Below are positions 37,401 through 48,898 of a stretch of 64,000 nt of DNA, piece by piece. This DNA comes from Phalacrocorax aristotelis (lineage: Eukaryota; Chordata; Aves; Suliformes; Phalacrocoracidae). How positions within the stretch are numbered: position 1 is the first letter of the stretch; each line of letters starts with the position of its first letter. A program made the position numbers and the translations under genes. Where the stretch lies: NCBI RefSeq assembly GCF_949628215.1, contig NC_134277.1, positions 125,723,963-125,787,962 of the forward strand, read 5' to 3'. The notes beneath the pieces were generated by a model. It did no database searches. It worked only from the letters and a program-made list of their open reading frames with translations, and was not told the DNA's origin.

Positions 37401-39210
37401 GCTCCAATACCCAAAGAAAAAGTGAAAGCTTTGTTGTCAACTGCTGAGCATGAGAGGGGACGCAACCCTCATTTTCTCTTTTGGAGGTCCCCAAATCACC
37501 TTGTTTCAGGTAGAAAATGCTGATGACTCCCCACTCCTTCTCCCAGCAAGAACCTTATAAGTTAGTTACCCTGTAATGCCTATCTCAACGTCATCTACTA
37601 TCACAGCAGAAAGGAAGAGCTTCATTATCCAGATGTTTCTACTAACATAGCTCACAATAGGTAGACAGCCACATAAATGTAATGGACTACGTCCTCATGG
37701 ACTTAGTCCCTCTACTATTGGTATTTACAGACTACGTCCTGTTCAGAAAAAATCCCCAAATTCTATCCAAAGTATTATAATGCCCTCTCAAGAGCATTCA
37801 ACATTTTTCGTAAACGCTTATAGCGTTCAATTCTCACCACACATCTAAAAATGCTCTAGCAAAAAGCAGACGCCCTCAGAGACAGACCATTAGAGGCATG
37901 GGAATACTATTATATCAAGGGCAACTGAAGCAACTGGAACAAGTAAATAAGCAAGATAAACACCAGATGTAGTTAAAATTAAGAGAATGAAGGAGGAAGG
38001 TCAGGTAGTCTTATCCATTACCTTATGGATATAGCAAAATCAAAATGCAGTGGATCCCGATGAGGGCAATGCTATACCTACAATTAGCTGGGATCTCAAC
38101 TTCTACAAGACCATTATTAAGCAAAGAGTTTAACAACATACAGACAAAAGGGGATAAGTTTGTATGAATAATGAAAACATCTGCTACATTTGACAGGATT
38201 AAATGAAAACAGAAAATAAAAAATTCCTATGCTTTGCGACAATAATCAGCTACAGGATAAAAGACTTTTTCTTACGCACAGAACACAAAACTTGTCCATG
38301 ATAATGCTGGCTTTTAGACCACCTTTCTCAGAAGCTTTTGGTGCTAGAAAATCTCTGAGGCAGAATACTGGACAAAGATGTACCATTCCTCTCGTAAATG
38401 CTTACAGTTACAGTGTTATTGAGTCTTCTTCTCAACTAGATGAGCTAGAAATGATTAATGAATAACAAAGCTCAAAGTATTCTCCACATGAAGTAGAGAA
38501 GCATCACACTGCAAAGAGCATTGCCACATGCACGTGCTCAAAGCCCACTTGGGAACTAGTAACAAAATACAACTTCTATAATTTGTCAGATTATAATACT
38601 TAGAATTTATCAGATCTTCCAGGATCCATGAGGCACTAATTTTGCTAACTCTCCAAACAACCAGATAACTCCAGGTTAGAAAATATTTTAATTTCTACCA
38701 TCTAAGGAGTCACAGATAAGCAAACGCCCCCGAACCCTAAGCTAAATAATTTATTCCTCCTTTTAATATTAAAAAAAAGTAACATACTTTTTTCAAAATT
38801 CACAGTTCATCTTTACAAATCTGAAAAAACAGCTGCACTTGAAAATGTTTTAAAACATCTGATATCTAAACCAAAATGATAATGAAGGCATTACACGAAT
38901 ACGACCGATAATCCTCCCAACTTGTATTTCATACTTTTAAGAGTGTCCAAGCACAGTAAAGGAAAACACCAGTTTCATGGTTATTTTCTTTCAAAATAAG
39001 AGAGCAATAATGAGAACACAGTACTGAGAACACACCTTGTATACAGAACAGTGAATCTAGCTTTAATTACTGAAATTAATCAGTTTTAAACCACAGGAAG
39101 GGTCCTGTAAACATTAGAGTCATTATAATGGTAGAACTGATCAAGGATTTAATAGTATTACAGAGTCATCCAGGGTTTTAAGTATTTCTTTATGGAAACA
39201 AAATGAAAAG

Positions 39211-39962
39211 TGGTTACTTACCCTATGGAAACTGTGATTCTTTAAGAAGTGCTGTCCACACAGATCCCAGGTGAGCATGTACTCACATGAACAGGATCAA
39301 GTTCTCTGAAGACAGTAATGTCCATCCAGGCTGTGCCTGTGAACCCTCCCAACTGCTACCAACAGTGGTGTAAGGCAAAGGGCTCCCAAACTGTGCCACG
39401 CACACCACTGCACCACCTAACGCGGTCTGCAGCAACGGCAGCACCCAGCTCTGCTCTCCACTCACGCTGTGGGCCAAGAGCCATCACATGCACCACTGCC
39501 ATCAGCGTGCTGCCTTGGGAAGTGGCAACCTCCCTCCCCAGTGGCGGCTGCAGCCCTGCCGCTCTCAAACCTGTGCTCCCATCCCAGGGTTTTATATGCT
39601 GATGTGAAGGAGCTTGCAAGGTTTGATGTGGCTGATGAATGGGAGCAGGGCCATGGGAGACAAGTATGTGGGCAAGAGTTGATATCCCAGCTGGGATTGT
39701 GCTGTGAGGATGGGAAAGCTGAAACACAGACAGGCATCCTGGTTTGGGAAGGAGGATGAACGCTTGCAGCCCAGGAAAGCCAGGAGCTGCTGCTACTCAG
39801 GGTGGTAATGGAGCAACCTAAGTCCAGGATGCCCCACTCCAACCTCTCTCAGGTTTGCCAACAGTAAAGACTCCTTCAGAGTGAAGAACAAGAGATCGCT
39901 TGTGGTACCTCTATGGAGAATGTACCTGGAAGAGCCACAATTACTGTACCGTAAATAACTAT
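39211..39962. mobile_element. Fossil non-autonomous DNA transposon with terminal inverted repeats
   Basis: The left end, starting TGGTTACTTACCCTATGG and continuing AACTGTGATTCTTTAAG, is matched in inverted orientation by the right end. Reverse-complemented, that end reads ATAGTTATTTACGGTACAG, then TAATTGTGGCTCTTCCAGG. About 37-50 bases can be aligned with mismatches. The interior is GC-richer than its surroundings. From memory, the end sequence resembles an old inverted-repeat family common in turtle and crocodile genomes (ends near 'GTAACTGTTGTTCTTCGAG'). That assignment is a recollection, not a search. I could not identify a clear target-site duplication. Confidence 0.65.
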
Positions 39963-42900
39963 TTTTCTTCTTTTCTGTATCTAAAAAACGACTAAAAAAT
40001 GTACTGACAGAGGAAACCTGCTTTGTCCAGTCTGGCATAGCTGGGGGAGCCAAGTTGGAGGAAGCACCAGCGAGAGACAGTCAGCATAGCCACTCTACCG
40101 TGGCTGGGAAGAGCTGAAGTGACAGTCAGACAGCACCTCCACTGAACAGCGGCAGAACTGAACTCAAATCTCACCATGTCTGTCCCTATCAGCCGGGGCT
40201 GTTACAATTGTGCGATGTCACCAGAGCTCCTGAAGATGAAGAAATCTACCTCCAGGTTAAGGCAGCTGAAGAAGGTGCACCACTTAGCCTCCTCCTGCTT
40301 TCCTTGTGCTATGGGCTTACACACAAGCCCCTCACTAGGCAGTTCAGTTTGTGGAGGTGCAGATTTAACCCTCCTTCCTTCAGATACCTCTACTGGGACA
40401 GTTGTTGGAAGGGGCTGAGGGCATAAGTGGCGAAGTGCCTGCACTGCTCCAGGACAGCACAGCGGATCCTGCTGCCCTGCAGGGCTCAGCCATCCTTCCT
40501 GGATCATCAAGGATCAGTGTGCCTACTGCACACTTGCACTGACCTCGGAGTGAGCAGTAGATCTGGCTGACTTTGTAGAAAAATGCTAGACTTTTTGCAG
40601 CGAAGACTCATCTCAAAGTAGCTGCAGGTAGCAGAAGATTTAGCTGCCAACCCAGGACTTCCAGCGGTCCCTCTTACGGAGAATTAACTTTCAGTAAGGA
40701 AGGATCTCAGCTGGAGAAGTTGATCCCACCAATGGAAACAGTCAAGCAGGTAAGAAAAATCCATGCTTAGTCAGCAAAGATGTTAAAGTATTGATGACTT
40801 CTGGAGTGCCTTTCCCTGTGTTGAATTAAAATCAGTCTTCTGACTGATGCAGGGGTCTACATCACTGTTCTTGGCAGGCCATCTGATCCACATTTATTTG
40901 AACAGCACCTCACTCTAAAGGAGACAGCCAGTGAACCCTGTTCACCTTTGCCCATGTTTAGGAGGAGAATCCCGTCTTTGGTAGGAAGATGCTTACTCTC
41001 CCCATTTGCTCTTGGCTGGATGGGGCCAGTGGGGGAAGGGGGCAACAAAGGGAGGTGTCTCTCTGTAGCCCGAGTTCTCCTACATCTGGAAGCTCAAGCT
41101 GAGGCTTTGATGCTGGAGGACAAGAAGGAGGAAGAACGGGCATTGCTGGGGTGAGATGGTTAACCAGAAGGTGGGTTTGACCAGAGAGTCTGCCTAGGCC
41201 AGGAGCAGCTTGTGCCTGCACTTTCACAAAGTGATACATTTAATTTTCTGCTTGTTTTATTGTGTAATTTGGAAGAGATTTGAATAGCAAGCAACATGTA
41301 CACACGTGTTTCTGCCCTAAGCAACGAAGACACCTGGCACAACTGTCTACAAACATGGCACTGCCAAATGGCAGGAGGCACAGATCTCAACCCCTGGAGG
41401 CCTGCCTCTGGCCACCATGGCCTTTCGTACAGCAGGCAGTGAGAAGAGAGCCAACAGGTATACTACCTGACAGCAGCTGGGAATCGGCCGGGGTTTTACA
41501 GCTCCTGTTCTCTCACAAGCTGATGGAGAGATGTGAAAAGACACAGGGGTCCACACTGAGGCCCCCAAGGGACAAGATGCATTGAGAGGTGCATGAAGCT
41601 ACCTGGCCTTTTGCATTTTTGGACAGCAGTTACTGTAAATAATCATTCAAAGATGTAGGCACTAGCCCTACCATACAGCAGTGTTTCATATAAGGGGAGC
41701 ACGTGCCCATATGCAAACTATTCACAGAAGAACAGATAGGGGTTTCGTTTTTATTTTATATACAAGGCTGTGCTTATCTTATTTTGAACTTCAGGACTTC
41801 TCCTTATAGCAGGCAGCTGAGTTCAGAGAAACCCTTCTCCATGGATTCAAGCTCTAGCCTACAGTATAGAGGAGTGGCCGAGGGAGTGTGGTAGGACAGC
41901 AGCAAGAGCACGCACAGGCTGCAGGAAGACACAACCAAATGCAAGCACGCAGCAGGAGAGCTGCCTGTGAAAGCTGCTGCAGGAAAACGGAATGATGTGG
42001 GCAAAATAGTGAAAATATCTATTCAGCGATCTTAGGTATAAACATAAGAATGACTTAGAGATAATAACACATAAGACTTTACCCCTTGGGGAAGCAGCCT
42101 AACATCGAGAACATAATGAATTAACATGAGCATTGAAACTAAAACCAGGAAACCACTGTAGTCTACTCTTAGTGACAGCACATTATTAATATCTACTATG
42201 TACAGAACAATGATTATGCTGCAAAGAGTATTATACAGAAGGTAGAAAAAGATAAGAATTAAGATATTTCATAAATTCAAAATTTTAACAAAGTCTTTGT
42301 TGTTTTGGTTTTGTTTTTTAAACATCCACAAAACCGAGAAACTTCCTGAAATTGCATAAAGTTAAAATGGAAAAAAACCCCTATCTTTCAAACTAGTGTG
42401 AAATATGGGTAGCAAGGGGAACAAACACACTAAAATGATTAAAACCACTTCTTTTCTTCTGCGCAGTAAATAGACAGATTCCACTAGGAAACATCTGTTA
42501 AAAATACATACTTTTTATTCATTAATAAAGCGAGCATTTGGAGGAAAGAAACACTAGGTTGCGGTGGGACAGTAACCATCATACAAAAATAGTTATTTAT
42601 ATAGATTTGACAATTAAATACAACATGGGTTTTTTCATGATTATAAGACTATTTGCAATTCTTGAAAGCTGTACTACAGTCATTAAATTTGGACAACCAG
42701 CTTTTTAATTTTAGAAAATAACTCATTGTTGTAATATGCTACACCAGAATGAGTATTACATAACTTTTTTCAGAATATAGAAGAAAAAAATTATCATGCC
42801 TGCTTTTTTATTCTTCTTAAGTTTCTGGAAAAGTAGAACATGAACTTACCAACATTTATTTTATCATGACCTAATAGTCTGTAATTTAAAAAAAAAAATT

Positions 42901-43489
42901 CACAATACTATCCAGCATCTCTTTGTGAGCTTTCCATATTTCAAATTACTTAGGTCCACTTTAAATCTTGAGAGCTCAGTTTTGGTTACTATATGTTCCA
43001 AAGGATTCCTGATTATATACTAAATTAAAGGAAACAAGAGCTGCCTAGAGTTAACCCATCTGATGATTGTGGTTTTATGGGCTTTTTAAGAATCTATGGC
43101 ACTGCAGAGATGGTTTTCTAAAAACTTTGGAGAGGCTGTGATACAAATAACGTTGATATTGTAATTACTGTTAGAATGCTTAAAACCTGCAAAAGAGCTT
43201 TCATGTATTTTGGAATCACACCCCACACCACACACCCCCAAAGAATAATATGCTTCCACTTTTAAAGTGATGATGCTTCTGTGAAAGCAAACTTTGGTTA
43301 ATATGTAATCTGCATATAGGACCATGTCATTTTTATAATAAAATCAAAAGCAAATCCTGTATACGTTCAAGTAAACACAAACACACAACCTAAACGTGCC
43401 TACGGGATTATACACTAATACGATCAGGAATTAATTGATGTTCGTAAGGAACATTATTTTCCTTTGTCCCAAGACATCTTAAAATGACA
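39963..43489. other. Probable PLAG1 5' intron, GC-richer block then AT-rich
   Basis: Positions 40020-41590 are clearly less AT-rich than the flanks and keep several 70-100-codon frames open, with no domain. They follow directly on the fossil transposon and may be further decayed repeat. From 41600 to 43489 the sequence returns to ordinary AT-rich intron. No exon or RNA gene is recognised. Confidence 0.45.
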
Positions 43490-44830
43490 GTAGGTATGCA
43501 GGCTGATCAGCGGTACATCTAGGCCAGTATTCTGCCTCCAGTAATAGCCAAATGTACAGAACAGGTCACAAACAAGTGATATTTCTCACAGATACCCTTC
43601 TGACCTCCAACTACTTTGATGTCAGGGACTTCCTGAACCATATGTGGTTTCTGTTAGTTTAGCAACTTTCAGCACATCACCCTTCCAAGCAATAGTCCAA
43701 AACGCTCGCCCTGGAAACTGTATCAGTTTCTAATATCTACAGCATACTTCCAAAAAATCATCCCACAGGTCTCTCCACTACCGATTTTATGGAGAACCCC
43801 TTCCTTTTGAAGGCTCTGAATCTACCTTTCCTCTTAACTGTGTATGTTCTTGTTTTGAAAGGCAGTGGTTAGTCTGCCTCTTTCTTCCTCTACAGATCTA
43901 CATGACATTGCCCTCAATTCTTTCCTTTCCCAGGCCAAAGTCCCAGTTTACAGCAGTGTTCTTCACATGGAAGCCATGCCATGTGCTACATGTTGTTATC
44001 ATCATTGCTGACCTTCTCTAAGCCTCTTCCAGTCCTAAGAAAATGTTTCTGAGCTGAAGGGTCCAGAAGTGCACACAGCACTCAGGAGGCAACTGGACCA
44101 TACACTCTTGTAATGACATTCTTAATTTTATTATGTATTTCTTTCCCTTAACATTTGGGTTGTATTTTTGTGACCAATAAGCTCATGATCTCAGACTCAC
44201 CAATCACAGTTCCCAAATCTTACTCTTCAGTGATAATACACAGCTCAAACTCATAATCTTATTTAGATTTAGGATTTTTCTTCCCCCTGCTTCTCAGTTA
44301 TCCTCATTTACCTACACTGAATTTCATTGCCCATTTTGTTGCACAGTCCTCAGCACTTTATGCCCTACTGTTCTCCACAGCTGGCTCTCTTCTTCAGAGC
44401 AACCTTGCTCATGCCCTTACTGATACCACTTACGAATGTGATGAACAGCACAGATCTCTGTGGAACGTAACTGGGACCCTCCTTTAATTGAGAATTGACC
44501 CTCTACTTCTACCCTTTCTTTGATCCTACCTTTTAAACTGTCATTTACTTGTGCAAAGGCCTTCCCTCTTATATTATGGCTCCTTACTTTCCTTAAAAAG
44601 CCTTTTTGATAAAGTTCACTTTGATTTTTCAACCAGAACATCTTTAATTCTTGCTGATGCCTCCAAAGAACTCCAGTTCCCTAAGACAGTGCTCTCTTAC
44701 AAATGCTGCTTTGACTCTTCCCAAATAATCATGCCTACCCAGGTGGCCACCAAATAGCATCTACCAAAATTGCCTGGTACAGATTTCAGGTTTGCCTCGT
44801 GCAGGCCTGCCTGGCCCAGACCACCCCTGA
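43490..44830 (-). mobile_element. Ancient CR1-group LINE relic, antisense (RT plus 3' region)
   Basis: The minus-strand frame 44417-44641 reads as a CR1 RT segment. LYQKGFLRKVRSHNIRGKAF aligns with the usual PHQRLLRKL..HGI.GKVL, then VEVEGQFS with the RVGINGQFS block, then a region matching VTSGVPQGS. Leftwards, the remaining 0.9 kb (for example 'ctaagcctcttccagt', 'agaagtgcacacagcactcagg' and the 'tgaatttcattgcccattttgttgcacagtc' area at 44320-44347) matches the 3' half of an old CR1-group element that I know from turtle and crocodile DNA. The copy is heavily diverged and so old. The boundaries are approximate. Confidence 0.82.
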
Positions 44831-47264
44831 AACCATGATTTTACATACTTACATTTCTGAAGATTTTCCTAAACCTGAATACTTTAGGACATACCATTTG
44901 AACAACATAATTATGTTGCAGAGCTCAACTAGACAGGATAGGAAGTTACAAGTTTTGCTTTTTGAGACAGTCATCTAACATGAACCGTAACGCAAGACGT
45001 TTTTAACATTTTCAGTACTCAGACAAGTAAAAGGGTTTCTGATGCTCTAGTGCACTAAGTGGAAATCACAATGACGTCGGTGAACTCAAGATAAACTCCA
45101 CCCACAGGTATCACCACACAACATAATCCTATGCAGCTAGTGATCTCTGCTCAGTTAGAGAGATGGTCTGAACTGGAACAGCACAGAAAAAACAGCCACC
45201 AGTTACTCCACTTTGTGCTGTGTTCCTCACTGAAGCTGAAAAAGTAAAACTTACCAAAGAGCTCAGTAATTTCACTTGAAGGTCTGCTTGGCAGACAGCA
45301 CAAAGGAACTGCCAGAAGGCAGGGACAGGTTTTAAATAGCAAAGTCTGTAAAATAAGCATGGACTAGAAGTCAGAAAACATAGGACTACAATAATCCAAC
45401 CAGTGATTCATCATTTGGGCTTGGAGAAATCCTCTACTCTACCTCAATTTCTGTCTGCTACAAAAAAAAAACCCACAACACCTCCCCCTCCCAAAAAACC
45501 CCCCACAAACACACAAACAAAAAACCCAAACCAAACAAAAAAAACCCACCCAAAAATAATATACTTACCCATCTTGCTAAGACAAGCTCAAATAAGAGGG
45601 GCAAGGTGGTGAGAAAAAGTCTTTGAAAAATCACAATACCACATAGAAGCTGAAGTGACTGTAATAGGACAAGACCCTTCACAGGAGAGTTAGATTTGCC
45701 TCATGAGGTTAGGTTAGATGGTTGGGAAGCTCACATTTGGGACAAAATGACAACTCATGAAGGACAGAAATAAAGTGACTGAGAGAAAGGCTAGTCTCCC
45801 CAGTATATATGCTGCATCCCAGGTGTAGGTGGAAACTCTACACAGCTGTCCAAAGAGCGCAGTGGAAACCCAGTCCTGCCCTGAATCACACTGCCTGAAC
45901 ATTGCCTGGGGGCAAAAACTGTGACGATGTTTAGCATTGCCTTTTTTGTTAACCTGGGATTTTCACATGGTTTATTGACACTATTCCTACTAAAATGCTA
46001 ATCCTGGTTGCCCTGTCTCCTTTGCCTCTTATCCCAGCCCCCAAAGAAAGGCAAGAAGTACGAAAGAGTGCCCAATTTCCAAGCAGCCACTAATCTTCCA
46101 ATACACTCTGCAGCTGAGGAACTGCTGCTCTATCTGAAAAGAAAATACTTCCTAGATTATTTTAACTTTACATCAAATGAGAAGTGTCATGTTTAGTCAC
46201 GATGGCCTTTGCTAATACTGCTACAGCTGTGATGTTGGATGATTGTATCAATGACCTTATGAGCTAAAACACAAAAGCCTTAGGAAAGGATAACTAAAGA
46301 TGCAGAATACTTAGGGTAATACTAAAGCAAATCCCTCTGCAAAGCTGTAATCAGTGAGTTTTTCAAAACCTGCACAGCGCAGATGCTGAATGTGTTTCTG
46401 ACTCTGTTCGTACGTACCAGCTTTGTCTATGCAATGAAGCTAGCACATACCTAATCAGCTTTCGCTGATTACACTGACTTCATGGAGTATTTGCATGATG
46501 CTTTGCTATGAGAACATTCTTGTTAACAAGGTAAGTCCTCTGCATTTGTTCCCATCTCCCATTCGGGGCGTTGACAGGTTCATTTACAGGGCTCTGCTTC
46601 AGTCCGTCATGCAATTCATTTTGGGATGCACATCTTAAGAATGCTGAGATATGATACCAGATTAATGAACAATTAAAAGCAGTTGTGCATAATTTAGAGC
46701 GACATGATTGAACACAGCAGAAGGAGATGAAGCCAGGCAGTTAGTATCCAGAAGAGTCAGCTGGAGTACAATTTTTGGATTCAGGTGACTGGCAGCAGCT
46801 ACTAGTTTCAGGCAGCAAAGGCAGAACCTTCCAGAAGTTCACACAGATTCTACCCTGGAGTTGCACTAACAGAAAACCAATCTGGGAGCTCCTGTCAGCC
46901 TGATGAAATGTCATAACAATGCAGTCACCAAACAACTTTACCATTAAATCACAAGGTAATGAGCTTGTTACTGGCAAGACCGCCAACTCAGGAAGGCTGA
47001 GTAGCATGAGGAGGTTCCTCCATGCCTGTCAATGCACAGGAGGTTACGCATAGCTCTGAAGGGACAGGGTTCCCTACTGGCACAGAAGCAGGGTGGTGAG
47101 GCGCATACCTGTTGCCCTACTCTACACCAGCTCCACCTCCCAAACACACATGCTTAAGACCTTATCAACATGATGGCATATTCCTTCACAGTCCTGCTGG
47201 ATGCGGTTTATCACACTAAGCATTCACCAATACTAATAATGGGTGGTCTACGATGAAAGAACTG
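44831..47264. other. Probable PLAG1 5' intron, nothing recognised
   Basis: AT-rich DNA with short frames only. Apart from the A/C-rich low-complexity tract at 45461-45557, I see no structure that I can name. Confidence 0.45.
45461..45557. repeat. A/C-only low-complexity tract
   Basis: About 100 bases almost wholly of A and C on the plus strand (runs of A interleaved with CCC and ACAC), with a few Ts. The complementary strand is a G/T-rich tract. Similar, shorter tracts lie at 48633-48668, 55131-55203, 57450-57480 and 29000-29027. Confidence 0.85.
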
Positions 47265-47345
47265 TATCGTAGAATAATAGAATAGTTTGGGTTGGAAGGG
47301 ACTTTTAGAGGTCATCTAGTCCACCCCCCCTGCAGTGAGCAGGAA
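47265..47345 (-). mobile_element. CR1 LINE 3'-tail fragment, antisense
   Basis: The plus strand reads 'gtagaataatagaatag', then 'tttgggttggaagggactt' and 'aggtcatctagtccacc'. This is the reverse complement of a CR1 3' end with its terminal octamer-like repeat. It is good quality and thus relatively young for this window. Only about 80 bases are kept. Confidence 0.9.
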
Positions 47346-48868
47346 GGGGTGTCCTGCAAGGTAATTTTTGTTCTCCACAGTCCAAGACACCAGGGCTTAG
47401 TGGACTTTGCTTTCCTGACTCCCAAGCCTACATTAAGTGATGGGAAAAAACCACACGCAAGACACTGCCTTGAACAGCTGCAGACTGCCAGTGGGGCAGG
47501 CTTCCAGAAAGGTGGAAGGAAGATGGTGACAAAAAAGATGGAATAAAAATAGTCTTACGACTGTATGGTATGCATCAATGCTTCATGCATGTTATGGGAA
47601 AAAATCCTGGAGAGCAGATGGAAACATGAAATGGAGATGCTTTTGTGAGTCCCGGAGAATGTATTCCTCTAAGTGCTCTCCAACAAGATGCTTGAGCTTC
47701 TTTCACGCTGTGGGAAAGCAGCTGTAGGCTAGCAAAAAATTTGCAATCAAAAGGTATGTTTTAGTTTAATTTTATTTTAAAAAAGTTGTGAAGAGATGAG
47801 TTTTACAGTAGTTGTGAGTTCAATTATTTTTTAGACAGGTGTTTAAAAAACGGATTTATTTACTAAGTTAGCTGATGGTGCTTTTTCAATGAAAAAATGA
47901 TGACCTTAAAAACAAAGCAGGTCGTACAAGGAGCGCTCCTCGAGATGATGTACACAAGATCCTGAATACTGTCAGGCAATATTTCTAATTAGCTCAACTG
48001 ACATAGTAGCCTCAATATGGAACATCTTCTATGTTTTACAGGGTATTGGAGGTAAAGTGCTTGACCAGTGTTTTGTTACAACTGTTTATGTTTAGCACCT
48101 TTGTATTGCCTGTTTCTTGTCCCCTTCCAGAATCGCATAATCCATTTCAATCTTCTGGGTGTTCTCCAGGAAACCCTCCTTTCACCACTTTGCCTTTGCA
48201 ACCTCCTGCTGAGCTGAGCTGACAATTTCAAGGTTCAGATCCACCTTTCGTTTATCTTCTGAAATCTGATGGCTATCTTTTAGCTAATAATTCCCCTCTT
48301 CATATGGGCTGCAGCCTTTTTATGTGCTAAGAGAAATCAGAAAAAATAAAGATGTTACTAGTCACCCCACTCATTACAAACTCTATTTTAATATGCTAAG
48401 TAGTTTCTTCCCTCATGACCGCATTCAAATTCTTTTCCCCCAACTTTTCTTCTCACCGTGTTCCCTTCAAAACTGCAAGATGCCTTCCAAATTACTTCCA
48501 CATACTACATATGCTGTTGTAGGTTTTTTCTGGGACATACGTAATAGGGGATGTTCTTTGCTATTGTTTCAAAACTTTAAATGGTCAGGCACTGTTGGAT
48601 AGGCATTTGAGTATAGATGGCTCTGCCTTTGAAAAAACAAAACAAAACCAAACCAACACAACCAAACCAGTAGGCATTACATTTGTAACAGCACACACGT
48701 GCATCTAGCTGTCCCCATGCTGAAGGGTATTACTCTATAGCAAATTCCTGGGAGACTTAAGGGCTTCATTTGTAAAGACAACAGGCAAACTGTGATAATA
48801 CACTGCAATGCTACCTATCAACAAACTTCATCCAGGAGTGCTAGAGGAGCATTTCCTTAAAGAAAAGA

Positions 48869-48898
48869 AAAAAAAAAAAAAGAAAAAAAAGAAAAATA
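48869..48898. repeat. Interrupted poly(A) tract
   Basis: Runs of A broken by single Gs, over about 30 bases. It may be a simple repeat or an old retroposon tail. No retroposed body is recognised upstream. Confidence 0.75.

Larger units (their letters stand above)
32366..39210. other. Probable PLAG1 5' intron, left part
   Basis: No protein gene is recognised. By analogy with mammals this should be intronic between non-coding 5' exons and the first coding exon; those exons cannot be located by eye. It contains a CA-rich microsatellite (32722-32761), a G-run (32839-32848), a CpG-rich patch (33536-33735), moderately GC-rich sequence around 34800-35400, a hairpin at 34404-34452 and a 208-codon minus-strand frame at 36733-37359. 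Confidence 0.5.
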
